A stretch of 16,640 nt of DNA from DATIJJ01 sp039936115 (GTDB lineage: Bacteria > Pseudomonadota > Gammaproteobacteria > DSM-16500), in contig JBDTIZ010000047.1 of the NCBI GenBank assembly GCA_039936115.1, positions 1 to 16,640 of the forward strand. Reading direction: 5' to 3'. Shown in pieces: positions 5,821 to 13,901 of the stretch. The notes under the pieces are model-generated. The model was not told the origin of the DNA. It ran no database searches and saw only the letters and a list, made by a program, of their open reading frames with translations. Made by a program: the position numbers and the translations under genes. How positions within the stretch are numbered: the first letter of the stretch is position 1; the number at the start of each line of letters is the position of its first letter.

Positions 5821-7317
5821 CTATTTTATTTTTTTAACTTTAATTGCTGCAGTTTTAAGTTTTTTAATCGCCGCATTTTTTGCTTTAGAGTGCACGTCAT
5901 TCATATTAGTTTTTAACACAGTTTCATTTTCATAATTGACATCCGAAATATCGCCAGTGTTTTCACCATAAATACCTGTGTGTTCAGATAACCACATATT
6001 CACAGCAAATAAATCTTGTTCGCTCAGCGTGCCGGCAGCTTGTTTCAAGGTGAGTAAATTGATCACGTAGGCATAGCGATCACTCGCATATTGTTGCTGC
6101 GCTTGTACCACGTTTTGTTGCTGGTTTAATACGTTAACCAAAATTTCTGTACCTACACGATAACCCGCTTCCATTCCTCGTAGGGAACTAATATTGGATT
6201 TAATGGAAAGTTTGTCGGCAGCAATTTTGCTGATACCAGCAACCACGTTGAGATAACTTTGTCGGGTTAGAGTCAACGTACTGCGTAATTGAAACTCTAA
6301 TTGTTGCAACGCAACTTCATAATTATATTTAGCTTGCGCGGTTTGTGCGACGACTAAACCACCCGCAACCAACGGTATATTAAAATTTATACTTGCAGAT
6401 GAGGTATGAGTTTGGCTGGATCCACGGGAGAAAAGAAATGGATCGCCCGATGAACGATAATAATTATCTACATAAGAACCTTGCAGATTCATCGTAGGCA
6501 AATGCCCAGCAAATTGTTGCTTAATGATATCTCTTGAAGATTTTGCAGAAAACTGAGCAGCCTTGATTAACCAATTTTGTTGTCCTGCTGTGGTGACCCA
6601 TGCGTCGATATCTGCAGGCTCCGGCGTCACCAATGGAAAACTATCACTTAATCTCAGTAGCGAGGGATACATCACGCCCGTCATTGCGCGCAAATTTTCT
6701 TTGTCAGTTGCAAGCGTGGCTTCAGCTGCAATGTAGTTTGCAATGGATGTTTCATAAGAGGCCTTCGCAGTATAAACCTCAGTTACGGTTTTTAAACCGA
6801 CACGATATTGCTGTGTGACTTGATCAAGTTGTTTGTAATAAGCGGCACGCGTGGATTTAATATAAACCAAATTATCTTGATCTTTAAGGATAGTGAAGTA
6901 AGCCGTCGCAACTCGCAGCATTAAATCCTGAGTCGCCGCACTCAGTGTCGCGTCAGCACCTTTTGCTAAGGCAGATGCGCTTGAAAGACCTGCAAATTTG
7001 CCAAAATCAAATACTGTTTGAGAGAGGTTCAACGCAACATTATACCCGTTCTGGGTATATAACGTATTTCCTTGAACTGCCCCCGATGTCAGTGTTCGTG
7101 TCGCGCTAGGTTGAATCAATGACGCTGAAATAAAAGGCAATAATCCTGCCAAGCTAATCGGGACACCTTCCCGGGTTGAGAGTCTTTGCGCAATGGCTTG
7201 CTGGTATGTGGGGTCACTTGACACGCCGTCGCGAAACGCTTGAATTAAATCATTCGCTGCCCACGCATTAAGATGCATACTTAAGGCAATGACTCCTAAT
7301 ACCACTCGCTTCTTCAT
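5821..7317 (-). CDS. tolC: TolC-family outer membrane channel protein
   Basis: TolC trimers form the outer-membrane/periplasmic tunnel for type I secretion and tripartite drug efflux. Residues 1-21 are a signal peptide (MKKR, hydrophobic, AWAA). Two outer-membrane-efflux repeats follow. The first has SQTVFDFGKFAG (about 99-110) and YRVGLKTVTEVYTAKASYE (171-189). The second has NFNIPLVAGG (311-320) and YRVGTEILVNVLNQQQ (386-401), with the family's closing LKQAAGTLSEQDL. The 498-residue protein ends in about 50 residues beyond the fold, finishing in a Lys/Ala-rich tail that is probably disordered. GAGGAG precedes the ATG. It stands alone after the lptD-surA-pdxA operon, separated by an inverted repeat. 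No inner-membrane transporter gene is nearby, so the export partner is unknown. Confidence 0.93.
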   Translation of the reverse strand: MKKRVVLGVIALSMHLNAWAANDLIQAFRDGVSSDPTYQQAIAQRLSTREGVPISLAGLLPFISASLIQPSATRTLTSGAVQGNTLYTQNGYNVALNLSQTVFDFGKFAGLSSASALAKGADATLSAATQDLMLRVATAYFTILKDQDNLVYIKSTRAAYYKQLDQVTQQYRVGLKTVTEVYTAKASYETSIANYIAAEATLATDKENLRAMTGVMYPSLLRLSDSFPLVTPEPADIDAWVTTAGQQNWLIKAAQFSAKSSRDIIKQQFAGHLPTMNLQGSYVDNYYRSSGDPFLFSRGSSQTHTSSASINFNIPLVAGGLVVAQTAQAKYNYEVALQQLEFQLRSTLTLTRQSYLNVVAGISKIAADKLSIKSNISSLRGMEAGYRVGTEILVNVLNQQQNVVQAQQQYASDRYAYVINLLTLKQAAGTLSEQDLFAVNMWLSEHTGIYGENTGDISDVNYENETVLKTNMNDVHSKAKNAAIKKLKTAAIKVKKIK

Positions 7318-7422
7318 TACTATGCTCCTCTAATTTTTTAGCTATGATAGAACTTTTTTTAATCGATACTTTACTTTATGGATGCTAAAATGACAAGTGA
7401 AGGCTCGGGCGCACTACTAGGT

Positions 7423-7502
7423 TGTCATTCCCGCGAAGGCAGGAGTCTATGCAGCAAATTGAGTTCTTAGCAGAAGGGGTTCCCGCTTTCGCGGGAATGA
7501 CA
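7423..7502. repeat. 80-bp inverted repeat of the 'TGTCATTCCCGC' type
   Basis: The left arm at 7423-7445 begins TGTCATTCCCGCGAAGGC and the right arm at 7480-7502 is its imperfect reverse complement, ending GCGGGAATGACA. The right arm also folds on itself (TTCCCGC, TTTC, GCGGGAA). The 34 bases between the arms are unrelated. No T-run follows the hairpin on either strand, so it is not a canonical terminator. It is a different family from the 120-bp elements at 5603 and 15332 and related to the fragment at 1-50. It occupies the gap between the end of pdxA and the tolC leader. Confidence 0.8.
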
Positions 7503-7526
7503 GCTCTTAACTTAATGCAGTAAAGC

Positions 7527-8510
7527 TCAGGCGTTATTGGCAGTCAAATCAATCGCTACCCGCAACGCCGCCGTAAAGCTTCCTGCATCGGCCAGATTAG
7601 TTCCGGCAACATCGAGTGCTATTCCATGATCCACAGAGGTGCGAATAATCGGTAAACCTAATGTCACATTTACACCGTGACCAAAACTCATATATTTCAC
7701 TACAGGTAATGCTTGATCGTGATACATCGCAAGTACCGCATCCGATTTAGCTAATTGTTTTTCAGTGAATATCGTATCCGCCGCGAATGGACCTAAGACA
7801 TTTATTTTTTCATCTCGTAACTGAGCTAGCGCAGGTTCAATAATATCAATTTCTTCGCGGCCAAGATGACCTGACTCACCCGCGTGAGGATTTAAACCGC
7901 AGACCAAAATTCTAGGTGTGACTAGGTTGAATTTTTTTATCAATTCTTGATGCAAAATCCGCAACATCGAAATTAATTTTTCAGTAGTAATCGCCGATGA
8001 AACTTTTCTCAATGGTAAATGTGTTGTCGCTAAAGCCACTTTTGTTTGCGGTGTTACAAATAACATAACGACGTCAGTCGCATGACAACGCGTGGCCAAA
8101 AATTCGGTATGGCCAGAAAATTTAATCCCAGCATCATTGATAATGCCTTTATGCACAGGACCTGTTACCAAAGCATCAGCTATTTGCTTTAAACAATAAT
8201 CTGTTGCGATTTCTAAACTTTGAATAACGTACGCTGAGTTTTCTAAATTTAACTGTCCTGCAACACAGGCAGTTTTCAACGTTAACGGGATAATTTTTAG
8301 TGTGCCGGGTGTATGGCTACACGCTTCTTTATCAGAATCAAATGGGATGAGTTTTAACGACAAATTCAGTTGTTTTGCACGACGTTGCATTAAATCCGGA
8401 TCAGCTACCACTATCAATTCAGCTGGCCATTGTTGTTGTGCAATCTGAATGATAATGTCCGGGCCGATCCCAGCAGGTTCGCCCGGTGTAAGAAGGATTC
8501 GCTGGATCAA
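7527..8510 (-). CDS. pdxA: 4-hydroxythreonine-4-phosphate dehydrogenase
   Basis: PdxA oxidises 4-phosphohydroxy-L-threonine with NAD(P) in the DXP-dependent pathway to pyridoxal 5'-phosphate. The 327-residue protein aligns over its full length with E. coli PdxA (329). TPGEPAGIGPD lies at 8-18, ALVTGPVHKG at 113-122 and SGHTEF at 132-137. The three metal-binding histidines are His164 (TTHLPL), His209 (NPHAGE) and His264 (MYHDQ). RTSVDHGIALD closes the active site. The start is TTG at 8510: it matches the family N-terminus and no upstream start exists before the surA stop, 4 bases away. It is the third gene of lptD-surA-pdxA. The usual next gene, ksgA/rsmA, is absent here and a repeat follows instead. 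Confidence 0.96.
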   Translation of the reverse strand: MIQRILLTPGEPAGIGPDIIIQIAQQQWPAELIVVADPDLMQRRAKQLNLSLKLIPFDSDKEACSHTPGTLKIIPLTLKTACVAGQLNLENSAYVIQSLEIATDYCLKQIADALVTGPVHKGIINDAGIKFSGHTEFLATRCHATDVVMLFVTPQTKVALATTHLPLRKVSSAITTEKLISMLRILHQELIKKFNLVTPRILVCGLNPHAGESGHLGREEIDIIEPALAQLRDEKINVLGPFAADTIFTEKQLAKSDAVLAMYHDQALPVVKYMSFGHGVNVTLGLPIIRTSVDHGIALDVAGTNLADAGSFTAALRVAIDLTANNA

Positions 8511-8514
8511 ATGA

Positions 8515-9498
8515 TTAACTCTCTTGGCCTATATTAATCACTGCTTGGGTGCGTAATTTGGCAACCCATTTTTTCAAGGATTCTTCGAATTTGCGTTGAT
8601 ACACCATTTGTTTAGCCTGATCTTCTGACGGTGCTTGAATATCATTTTTTTCAGGCGCAGCAGTGCGCACGCTTGTTAATTGAAGAATATGTAATCCATT
8701 GGGTGTTTGAATAGGATTTGCGATTTCGCCTTTTTTCATTTGAGCGACACGGCCTGCAAAAGCCGAAGGAATTTCTTGCAGTTTGCGCCAGCCTAAATCA
8801 TTTTGAGTAAGTGCTTTGTCTGATGCAGCAATATCTTGATAATTTGTACCATTATGCAATTTTTGGAAAACCTCTTGCGCATGTTTTTGTGCATTGGCAA
8901 TATCAGTCGGCGTTGCTGATTCTGGTAGATTAATTAAAATATCTGTGACTTGGTATTCTTTGATAACAGGTACTGATTTAGCCCAGGTTTTCGAACGGAG
9001 AAAGTTTTTAACATCATCAGGTGTCATGACGACTTTCGATCCTACTTCTTGTTGTTGAATTTGTTGCAATACCAGTTCTTCGCGAATTTCTTTACGGTAA
9101 TCTGTTTTAGATAAACCTTGCTCAACTATTTTTTGATACAGCTCTGTAACGCTTGCATTATTTTCACTGGCAATAGTGGCAATCGCTTTATCAATTTGTT
9201 GATCAGTCGCATGGATACCCGTTTGATCTGCAATTTGTAACTGTAATTTGCGATTAATTAATTGCTCTATCACTTGTTTGCGTAAAACGTTTGCGGCCAA
9301 TGACGGCGCATTTGCACTCATCATTTGTTTTTTGATCGCGTTACTTGCCTGGTCGACCTCGCTTTGGGCGATCACAATATCGTTAACAGTTGCGACGATA
9401 CCGTCCAAGGATTGTTGATGTGCCTTGGCTGCAAAAGCTGAAGTGCCCAACAGCAATGTGCCTAGAAGAATAAGTCCGACTTGAATTTGCTTAATCAT
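8515..9498 (-). CDS. surA: SurA periplasmic chaperone/peptidyl-prolyl isomerase, single parvulin domain
   Basis: SurA escorts unfolded outer-membrane proteins, LptD among them, through the periplasm. A signal peptide covers about 1-24 (SAFAA). The SurA N-domain follows (VDG-like start LDGIVATVNDIVIAQSEVDQ at 31-50, helices to about 165). One parvulin domain is visible (about 183-277, from YQVTDILIN to NGLHILQL), then a C-terminal helix. At 327 residues it is about 100 shorter than E. coli SurA (428), which has two parvulin domains, so one appears to be missing. The N- and C-terminal parts that form the chaperone core are kept. The ATG directly abuts the lptD stop codon (TAAATG), with AGGA inside the lptD end as ribosome binding site, so translation is coupled. 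Identity is supported by position between lptD and pdxA. Confidence 0.93.
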   Translation of the reverse strand: MIKQIQVGLILLGTLLLGTSAFAAKAHQQSLDGIVATVNDIVIAQSEVDQASNAIKKQMMSANAPSLAANVLRKQVIEQLINRKLQLQIADQTGIHATDQQIDKAIATIASENNASVTELYQKIVEQGLSKTDYRKEIREELVLQQIQQQEVGSKVVMTPDDVKNFLRSKTWAKSVPVIKEYQVTDILINLPESATPTDIANAQKHAQEVFQKLHNGTNYQDIAASDKALTQNDLGWRKLQEIPSAFAGRVAQMKKGEIANPIQTPNGLHILQLTSVRTAAPEKNDIQAPSEDQAKQMVYQRKFEESLKKWVAKLRTQAVINIGQES

Positions 9499-12108
9499 TT
9501 AATAATCCTGCCCAAAATTCGATTGATAACCTGAAACACTGCTGCTAAGTAGCTGACTCGGGTCAGCATTCCCGTAATTTCCCAAGCCTTTTAAGGCGAA
9601 TTGGATAAAAAATTGTGTGTTGTACTTATACGTATTGCTAGGGTTCAAACTGGCAAAAGCGCGACCGGTAACAAAGCGGACAGCCCAACAACAACTGTCG
9701 TATTGTAAACCATATAGCAAGTTCTGGAAACGGTGATGATTCCAGTTTTGCGTCCATCGACCTACCGTGCTCCAATCTCGAGTTAAAGGCCACGCAAATG
9801 ATAAATCGGTTTGTTTTAAATTACTCACATCGCTATTAGGTGCATCATTCACCTGAATATCTCCGCCACGTACATAACCGTAGCCCATGTTAATGATTTT
9901 TCGAGCATCGGGCTCATAGTGCAGAGTAATGCTTTGATTATTAAATGCATTTTTTTGCGGGTCCCAGATGCTATTTCCTGTCAAGTTCCACGCTGGATTA
10001 ACAGAGTAAGTTAACATGCCGGACAAAGGTGACTTGTTATACGTATTGGATGGTGAATTACCGGGATAATTAGTATTACAAGTCGTACTATTTCCACATA
10101 ACGTCACATCACGATTTCTAAAATAAATAATTTGGCCTACGCCCGCTCGCAATTTTTCATAACCGGATTGTTGGTCAATTAATCGGGTTGTGAAGCCATA
10201 GGCAATTTGATTAGCATCTCCAATGCGGTCTAATCCACTGAAACGGTTATACATGAATAATTCATCATAAGTGAGCGTGTTAAGCGTAGTATCGAAAATG
10301 GGAATATCGCTTTGATCTTTAAAGGGGATATATGTGTAGTAAAGCTGCGGTTCTAACGTTTGACGAAAATTCTGATGAAAAAATTGAATATCCCGATCAA
10401 AATTCAAACCAGAGCTGATATCAAAAATCGGCAAAGCACGAGAAGGCCCTGAGGGATTGCCTGGTGTTACTTGCTGTAATTCATACTTCGTTAAGGCAAA
10501 TTGCAAGCGTGGGATAATGAAAAAATAGGGCCGATTAAACGGCAGCATGACACCCGGTTGAATATTTAAACGGTTACCAATAGGTGGGATGGTCGATGTG
10601 CCTGGCGTTTTGCTGATATCAAAATGGGTTAAGTCATTTGCCATAAAATAATCTAGCCCCATCGGCATATTGGAGTAATCACCTTCCATTACCAATTGCG
10701 GCAAACGAGTATATTGATTTTGTACGATCGTTTGATCCAGAGGATGTAATGTTTGATAACCCTGTGCACGGCCCAGGTAGCTCCAATGTTCGCCTTGATA
10801 ACTTACTTGCGCCTGTTGCAGCAATTGATTTTGCGTGATTTGGCTAAAATTGTTATTCAAGTCACCTAGATAATAGTCATCACTGACATAAGTGTAATCA
10901 ATACTGTTCGACCAATGCTTATTAAAACGCGAGCTGTTTTGCCATGAAAATGATTTACGTGTGTCGCTAGCGTTTTCTAGCCGACGCAATTCTGCTTGCG
11001 TCGTAGGATCAGTCGATGTGTGATAGAGCGCTTGATAACTGTCTTTCAAATCAGCGAATTCTTTATCGCTGGGTAACGCAGCTGCTGTGACAACACCTTG
11101 GCTGGTTGTGGTTAAGTAGCGAAACATTTCAGTAAATTGCATACCGCGCCTGGAGAGAAACGCAGGTGTAATTGTCGAGTCATAGTTAGGTGCCATATTC
11201 CAATAAAACGGTGCGCGTATCATCGCACCCGTATTGCTAGAGCTTCCCATCGTCGGGGTCAAGAACCCTGTTTGCCGTCGCGCATCAATTGGAAAATTAA
11301 GATAAGGCGTGTAAAAAATTGGCACTTCTTTCAAATAAAGCCGTGCGTTGTAGGCTGTCCCACGTCCAGTGTTTTTGTCTAATATAATATCGCTGGCACG
11401 GACTTTCCAAACATTGGTTGTTGGCGGGCAAGTGCTATAGCTCGCCGATTTAAAAGTAAAAATCTTCGGTTTTTCTTGTTTAAATTCGGTCGCCCGCCCC
11501 CATGCGCTTAACTGGGTAATTTTGCGCGCGGCTTGTAATTCTTCATTACTGAGAACAAGATTTTTTTGCTGTTCACGATTGCTGTAAATGGCAGTTCGAT
11601 AAAAAATAGCGTACAACGATTCGCCTTTGGTTTTTAAATCAAAATGACCGCTTTTAGCGATCACTAAACTGTTAGGTTCACGCAGTGTTACATTATCGAT
11701 TAAATCAATGGCGCTTAATTTTCCTGTCGTCGGGTCTCGGTATAAAAACGCTTTATTGGCAACTATTTGTTGCGCATAGCGTGTAATGGTTACTTTTCCT
11801 TGACCAATCGATGTGCCGTGTTGGGCGAAGAGCATTTGATCGCTAGTGACTTGGATTAAATCTTTATTTAATAATTCTGTTGCGTAAGTAAACGGTGGCT
11901 CAAAATAATAACCGCCGCAACGATTCTCATTTGAAGGTATCCAGCCTAGTTCTTTTGCAATAGCGGATTCGGTTAAGTTTTGGACTTTTAGAGGTGTTGG
12001 GCTCGTCATAGTCATAATAGAACAAGCAACTTCGGCTCTAAGCGATGCCGGAAAGATGCTCACAATTGCTATTAGTAAGACACTGATTATTATTTTGTAA
12101 TTATGCAT
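9499..12108 (-). CDS. lptD: LPS-assembly outer membrane protein LptD
   Basis: LptD with LptE inserts LPS into the outer leaflet of the outer membrane. A signal peptide ends near residue 25 (SLRA). A periplasmic OstA-like beta-jellyroll spans about 80-225 and the large beta-barrel fills the rest, with the conserved VPIFYTPYLNFPID (262-275), RRQTGFLTP, FYWNMAPNYD, RRGMQF and LEPQLYYTYIPF. Cysteines for the maturation disulfides are Cys29 or Cys64 (RCGGYY), Cys227 (YSTCPP) and the adjacent pair Cys806-Cys807 (SCCWAVR). Cys671 and Cys677 are an additional pair in a predicted surface loop. At 869 residues it is slightly longer than E. coli LptD. An AAGGA lies 13 bases before the ATG, which is long spacing. 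It heads the operon with surA and pdxA and is divergent from amgK. A weak TATATT on the minus strand (12182-12187) may be its -10. Confidence 0.96.
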   Translation of the reverse strand: MHNYKIIISVLLIAIVSIFPASLRAEVACSIMTMTSPTPLKVQNLTESAIAKELGWIPSNENRCGGYYFEPPFTYATELLNKDLIQVTSDQMLFAQHGTSIGQGKVTITRYAQQIVANKAFLYRDPTTGKLSAIDLIDNVTLREPNSLVIAKSGHFDLKTKGESLYAIFYRTAIYSNREQQKNLVLSNEELQAARKITQLSAWGRATEFKQEKPKIFTFKSASYSTCPPTTNVWKVRASDIILDKNTGRGTAYNARLYLKEVPIFYTPYLNFPIDARRQTGFLTPTMGSSSNTGAMIRAPFYWNMAPNYDSTITPAFLSRRGMQFTEMFRYLTTTSQGVVTAAALPSDKEFADLKDSYQALYHTSTDPTTQAELRRLENASDTRKSFSWQNSSRFNKHWSNSIDYTYVSDDYYLGDLNNNFSQITQNQLLQQAQVSYQGEHWSYLGRAQGYQTLHPLDQTIVQNQYTRLPQLVMEGDYSNMPMGLDYFMANDLTHFDISKTPGTSTIPPIGNRLNIQPGVMLPFNRPYFFIIPRLQFALTKYELQQVTPGNPSGPSRALPIFDISSGLNFDRDIQFFHQNFRQTLEPQLYYTYIPFKDQSDIPIFDTTLNTLTYDELFMYNRFSGLDRIGDANQIAYGFTTRLIDQQSGYEKLRAGVGQIIYFRNRDVTLCGNSTTCNTNYPGNSPSNTYNKSPLSGMLTYSVNPAWNLTGNSIWDPQKNAFNNQSITLHYEPDARKIINMGYGYVRGGDIQVNDAPNSDVSNLKQTDLSFAWPLTRDWSTVGRWTQNWNHHRFQNLLYGLQYDSCCWAVRFVTGRAFASLNPSNTYKYNTQFFIQFALKGLGNYGNADPSQLLSSSVSGYQSNFGQDY

Positions 12109-12219
12109 CGTGCGAACATATTCCTTTTGAAAACCGTGTCAGTGTATCGAAAAGGGCCGGGGGAGGGAACAGGTTGGGATGAATATAATGACGGTCTTGA
12201 ACCCACTGAAAGTCAGATG

Positions 12220-12247
12220 TTGAATTTCACCCAACCCTGTATATACT
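12220..12247 (+). promoter_or_regulatory. Sigma70-type promoter of amgK-murU
   Basis: TTGAAT at 12220-12225 and TATACT at 12242-12247 are separated by 16 bases, and the -10 lies 25 bases before the amgK ATG. This is the best -35/-10 pair in the window. It lies in the 164-base divergent gap shared with lptD, so the two operons' control regions adjoin. Confidence 0.6.
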
Positions 12248-12272
12248 GGTTGCGAATAAATCACGGTCTGAT

Positions 12273-13250
12273 ATGAACTCACAACACACTTTAGAAAAAT
12301 GGTTAACCGAACAGTGCAAGCTTGCTTGTTATGACATCAATGCTTTGCCAGGTGATGCGAGTTTTAGGCGTTATTTTCGGATTACTGAATCAAACCGCTC
12401 ATTCATTGCAATGGATGCATCGGTTGAAAAACAAAGTTGTGTTCCTTTTGTCGCGATCGGGCGTGCGTTACGAGAACAAGGACTGTCAGCCCCTGACATT
12501 ATTGCAAGCGAAATGGACCAAGGTTTTTTGTTGCTGACAGATTTTGGCGATCAAACCTATCTTAAAGAATTAACCCTACAAAATGCCAACTCGTTGTATC
12601 ACTCTGTATTAGATGCTTTAACTGTTATGCAAACCTGTCGTCAAATTGACGGCTGGGCTTTGAAGCCTTTCACCGCAGATTTCATGCGCAATGAATTAAA
12701 CACATTTAAAGAATGGTTTTTTGAAAAACATTTAGAATTAACGTTGTCAGCAAAAACTGAAACCCTTTTGAGCGACTGCTTTACTTTTCTCGCTGAAACT
12801 GCAGCAAACCAGCCGCAAGTTTTTATGCATCGCGATTATCATTCTGCTAATTTGATGGTGTTGCCTGATGCGCGAGTCGGCATTTTAGATTTTCAAGATG
12901 CGTTCATAGGTCCTGTGACTTATGACTTGGTTTCTCTTCTGCGGGATTGTTATATTGATTGGCCGCCCGCATTAGTCGAAGAATTAGTTTTATATTATTG
13001 GAAAAACTTAAGTTTACCGAATGTGACTGCAGAAGAATTTTTACGCTGGTTTGATTTAATGGGTTTGCAACGTCACTTAAAATGTCTGCTCACGTTTTCT
13101 CGCAAATATCGTCGCGACAATAATGCTGGTTATTTGCAGTTTATACCGCGCACGCTAAATTATATTTTAACCGTCACAGAGCGTTATCCAGAATGTGCTG
13201 GATTACATTCATTTTTAACTGAAAAGGTGTTAGAAAAATGCGTGGAATGA
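12273..13250 (+). CDS. amgK: N-acetylmuramate/N-acetylglucosamine anomeric kinase
   Basis: AmgK phosphorylates MurNAc (and GlcNAc) at C1. With MurU it forms the recycling route that rebuilds UDP-MurNAc without MurA/MurB, bypassing fosfomycin-sensitive synthesis. The 325-residue protein is an aminoglycoside-phosphotransferase-type kinase. GDASFRRYFRI lies at 27-37, the hinge-like LLLTDFGDQTYL at 86-97, the catalytic HRDYHSAN motif at 186-193 (Asp188, Asn193) and the metal-binding LDFQDA at 205-210. The last 13 bases overlap murU. The position divergent from lptD and fused to murU is the one found in Pseudomonas (PA0596-PA0597), which supports AmgK over a generic phosphotransferase. The ribosome binding site is weak. 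Confidence 0.9.
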   Translation: MNSQHTLEKWLTEQCKLACYDINALPGDASFRRYFRITESNRSFIAMDASVEKQSCVPFVAIGRALREQGLSAPDIIASEMDQGFLLLTDFGDQTYLKELTLQNANSLYHSVLDALTVMQTCRQIDGWALKPFTADFMRNELNTFKEWFFEKHLELTLSAKTETLLSDCFTFLAETAANQPQVFMHRDYHSANLMVLPDARVGILDFQDAFIGPVTYDLVSLLRDCYIDWPPALVEELVLYYWKNLSLPNVTAEEFLRWFDLMGLQRHLKCLLTFSRKYRRDNNAGYLQFIPRTLNYILTVTERYPECAGLHSFLTEKVLEKCVE

Positions 13251-13894
13251 TTTTAGCTGCCGGGCGTGGCGAACGCATGGGCGCATTAACAGCTAATACA
13301 CCTAAACCTTTATTGAAAGCGGCCGGGCTTTATTTAATCGAATATTCTATTTTTTCATTGCTTAAAATAGGCATCGAAGAAATTGTGATTAATATCAGCT
13401 ATCACGGCGAACAAATTAAAGCAGCGCTCGGCGATGGCGAGCGTTACGGTGCGACTTTTCATTATTCAGAAGAACCAGAGGCACTTGAAACCGGCGGCGG
13501 AATTTTTCAAGCATTACCCTTGTTGGGAAGTGAGCCATTTGTTGTTTTAAGCAGCGATGTTGCCACCGATTATCCCTTGCAGAAATTACCAAAAGAACCC
13601 GACGGACTCGCGCATTTAATTTTAGTTGATAATCCATTCTTTCATCCCAAAGGTGATTTTTGTTTGCGAGAAAAAAGACTTTACCGACAAACCCAAAACC
13701 AATTTACATTTGCTAATGTGGGTGTATATCGCCCAGAATTATTTATCGGATGTAAGCCTTCGAAATTTCGACTGGGCGATGTATTGATAAAAGCAGTCGA
13801 GAGGTCGGATGTGACGGGTGAGCATTACCAAGGTGTTTGGTTTAATCTGGGGACACCTGAAGAATTAGAAAAATTAAAAGCCCGGCATCCTTAA
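13238..13894 (+). CDS. murU: N-acetylmuramate 1-phosphate uridylyltransferase
   Basis: MurU makes UDP-MurNAc from MurNAc-1-phosphate and UTP, the second step of anabolic cell-wall recycling after AmgK. The 218-residue nucleotidyltransferase has LAAGRGERM at 6-14, TPKPLL at 21-26 (Lys23), ETGGGI at 84-89 and the metal-binding Asp107 in SSDV. LVDNPFFHPKGDF at 129-141 is typical of MurU. WFNLGTPEEL at 201-210 has Asn203 where Pseudomonas MurU, as I recall it, has Asp; the related GlmU also uses Asn there. SSDV replaces the usual NGDV. Start ATG 13238 lies inside the amgK end, so translation is coupled. Its stop is only 7 bases from the stop of the convergent cfa gene. Confidence 0.92.
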   Translation: MRGMILAAGRGERMGALTANTPKPLLKAAGLYLIEYSIFSLLKIGIEEIVINISYHGEQIKAALGDGERYGATFHYSEEPEALETGGGIFQALPLLGSEPFVVLSSDVATDYPLQKLPKEPDGLAHLILVDNPFFHPKGDFCLREKRLYRQTQNQFTFANVGVYRPELFIGCKPSKFRLGDVLIKAVERSDVTGEHYQGVWFNLGTPEELEKLKARHP

Positions 13895-13901
13895 CGTATC
13901 T

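Noticed and set aside
5683..5916. 77-codon plus-strand frame opposite the end of tolC
   Set aside because: It starts inside the core of the inverted-repeat element and then runs antisense to tolC. The Phe/Asn/Arg-rich sequence has no ribosome binding site and no recognisable family.
7480..7502. Intrinsic terminator for pdxA
   Set aside because: The hairpin is strong but no T-run follows it on the minus strand, and it belongs to a dispersed repeat family. It may still influence the transcript end.
12109..12272. Small RNA or riboswitch between lptD and amgK
   Set aside because: The gap is only 164 bases, is explained by two divergent promoters and leaders, and shows no terminator or conserved riboswitch-like structure.
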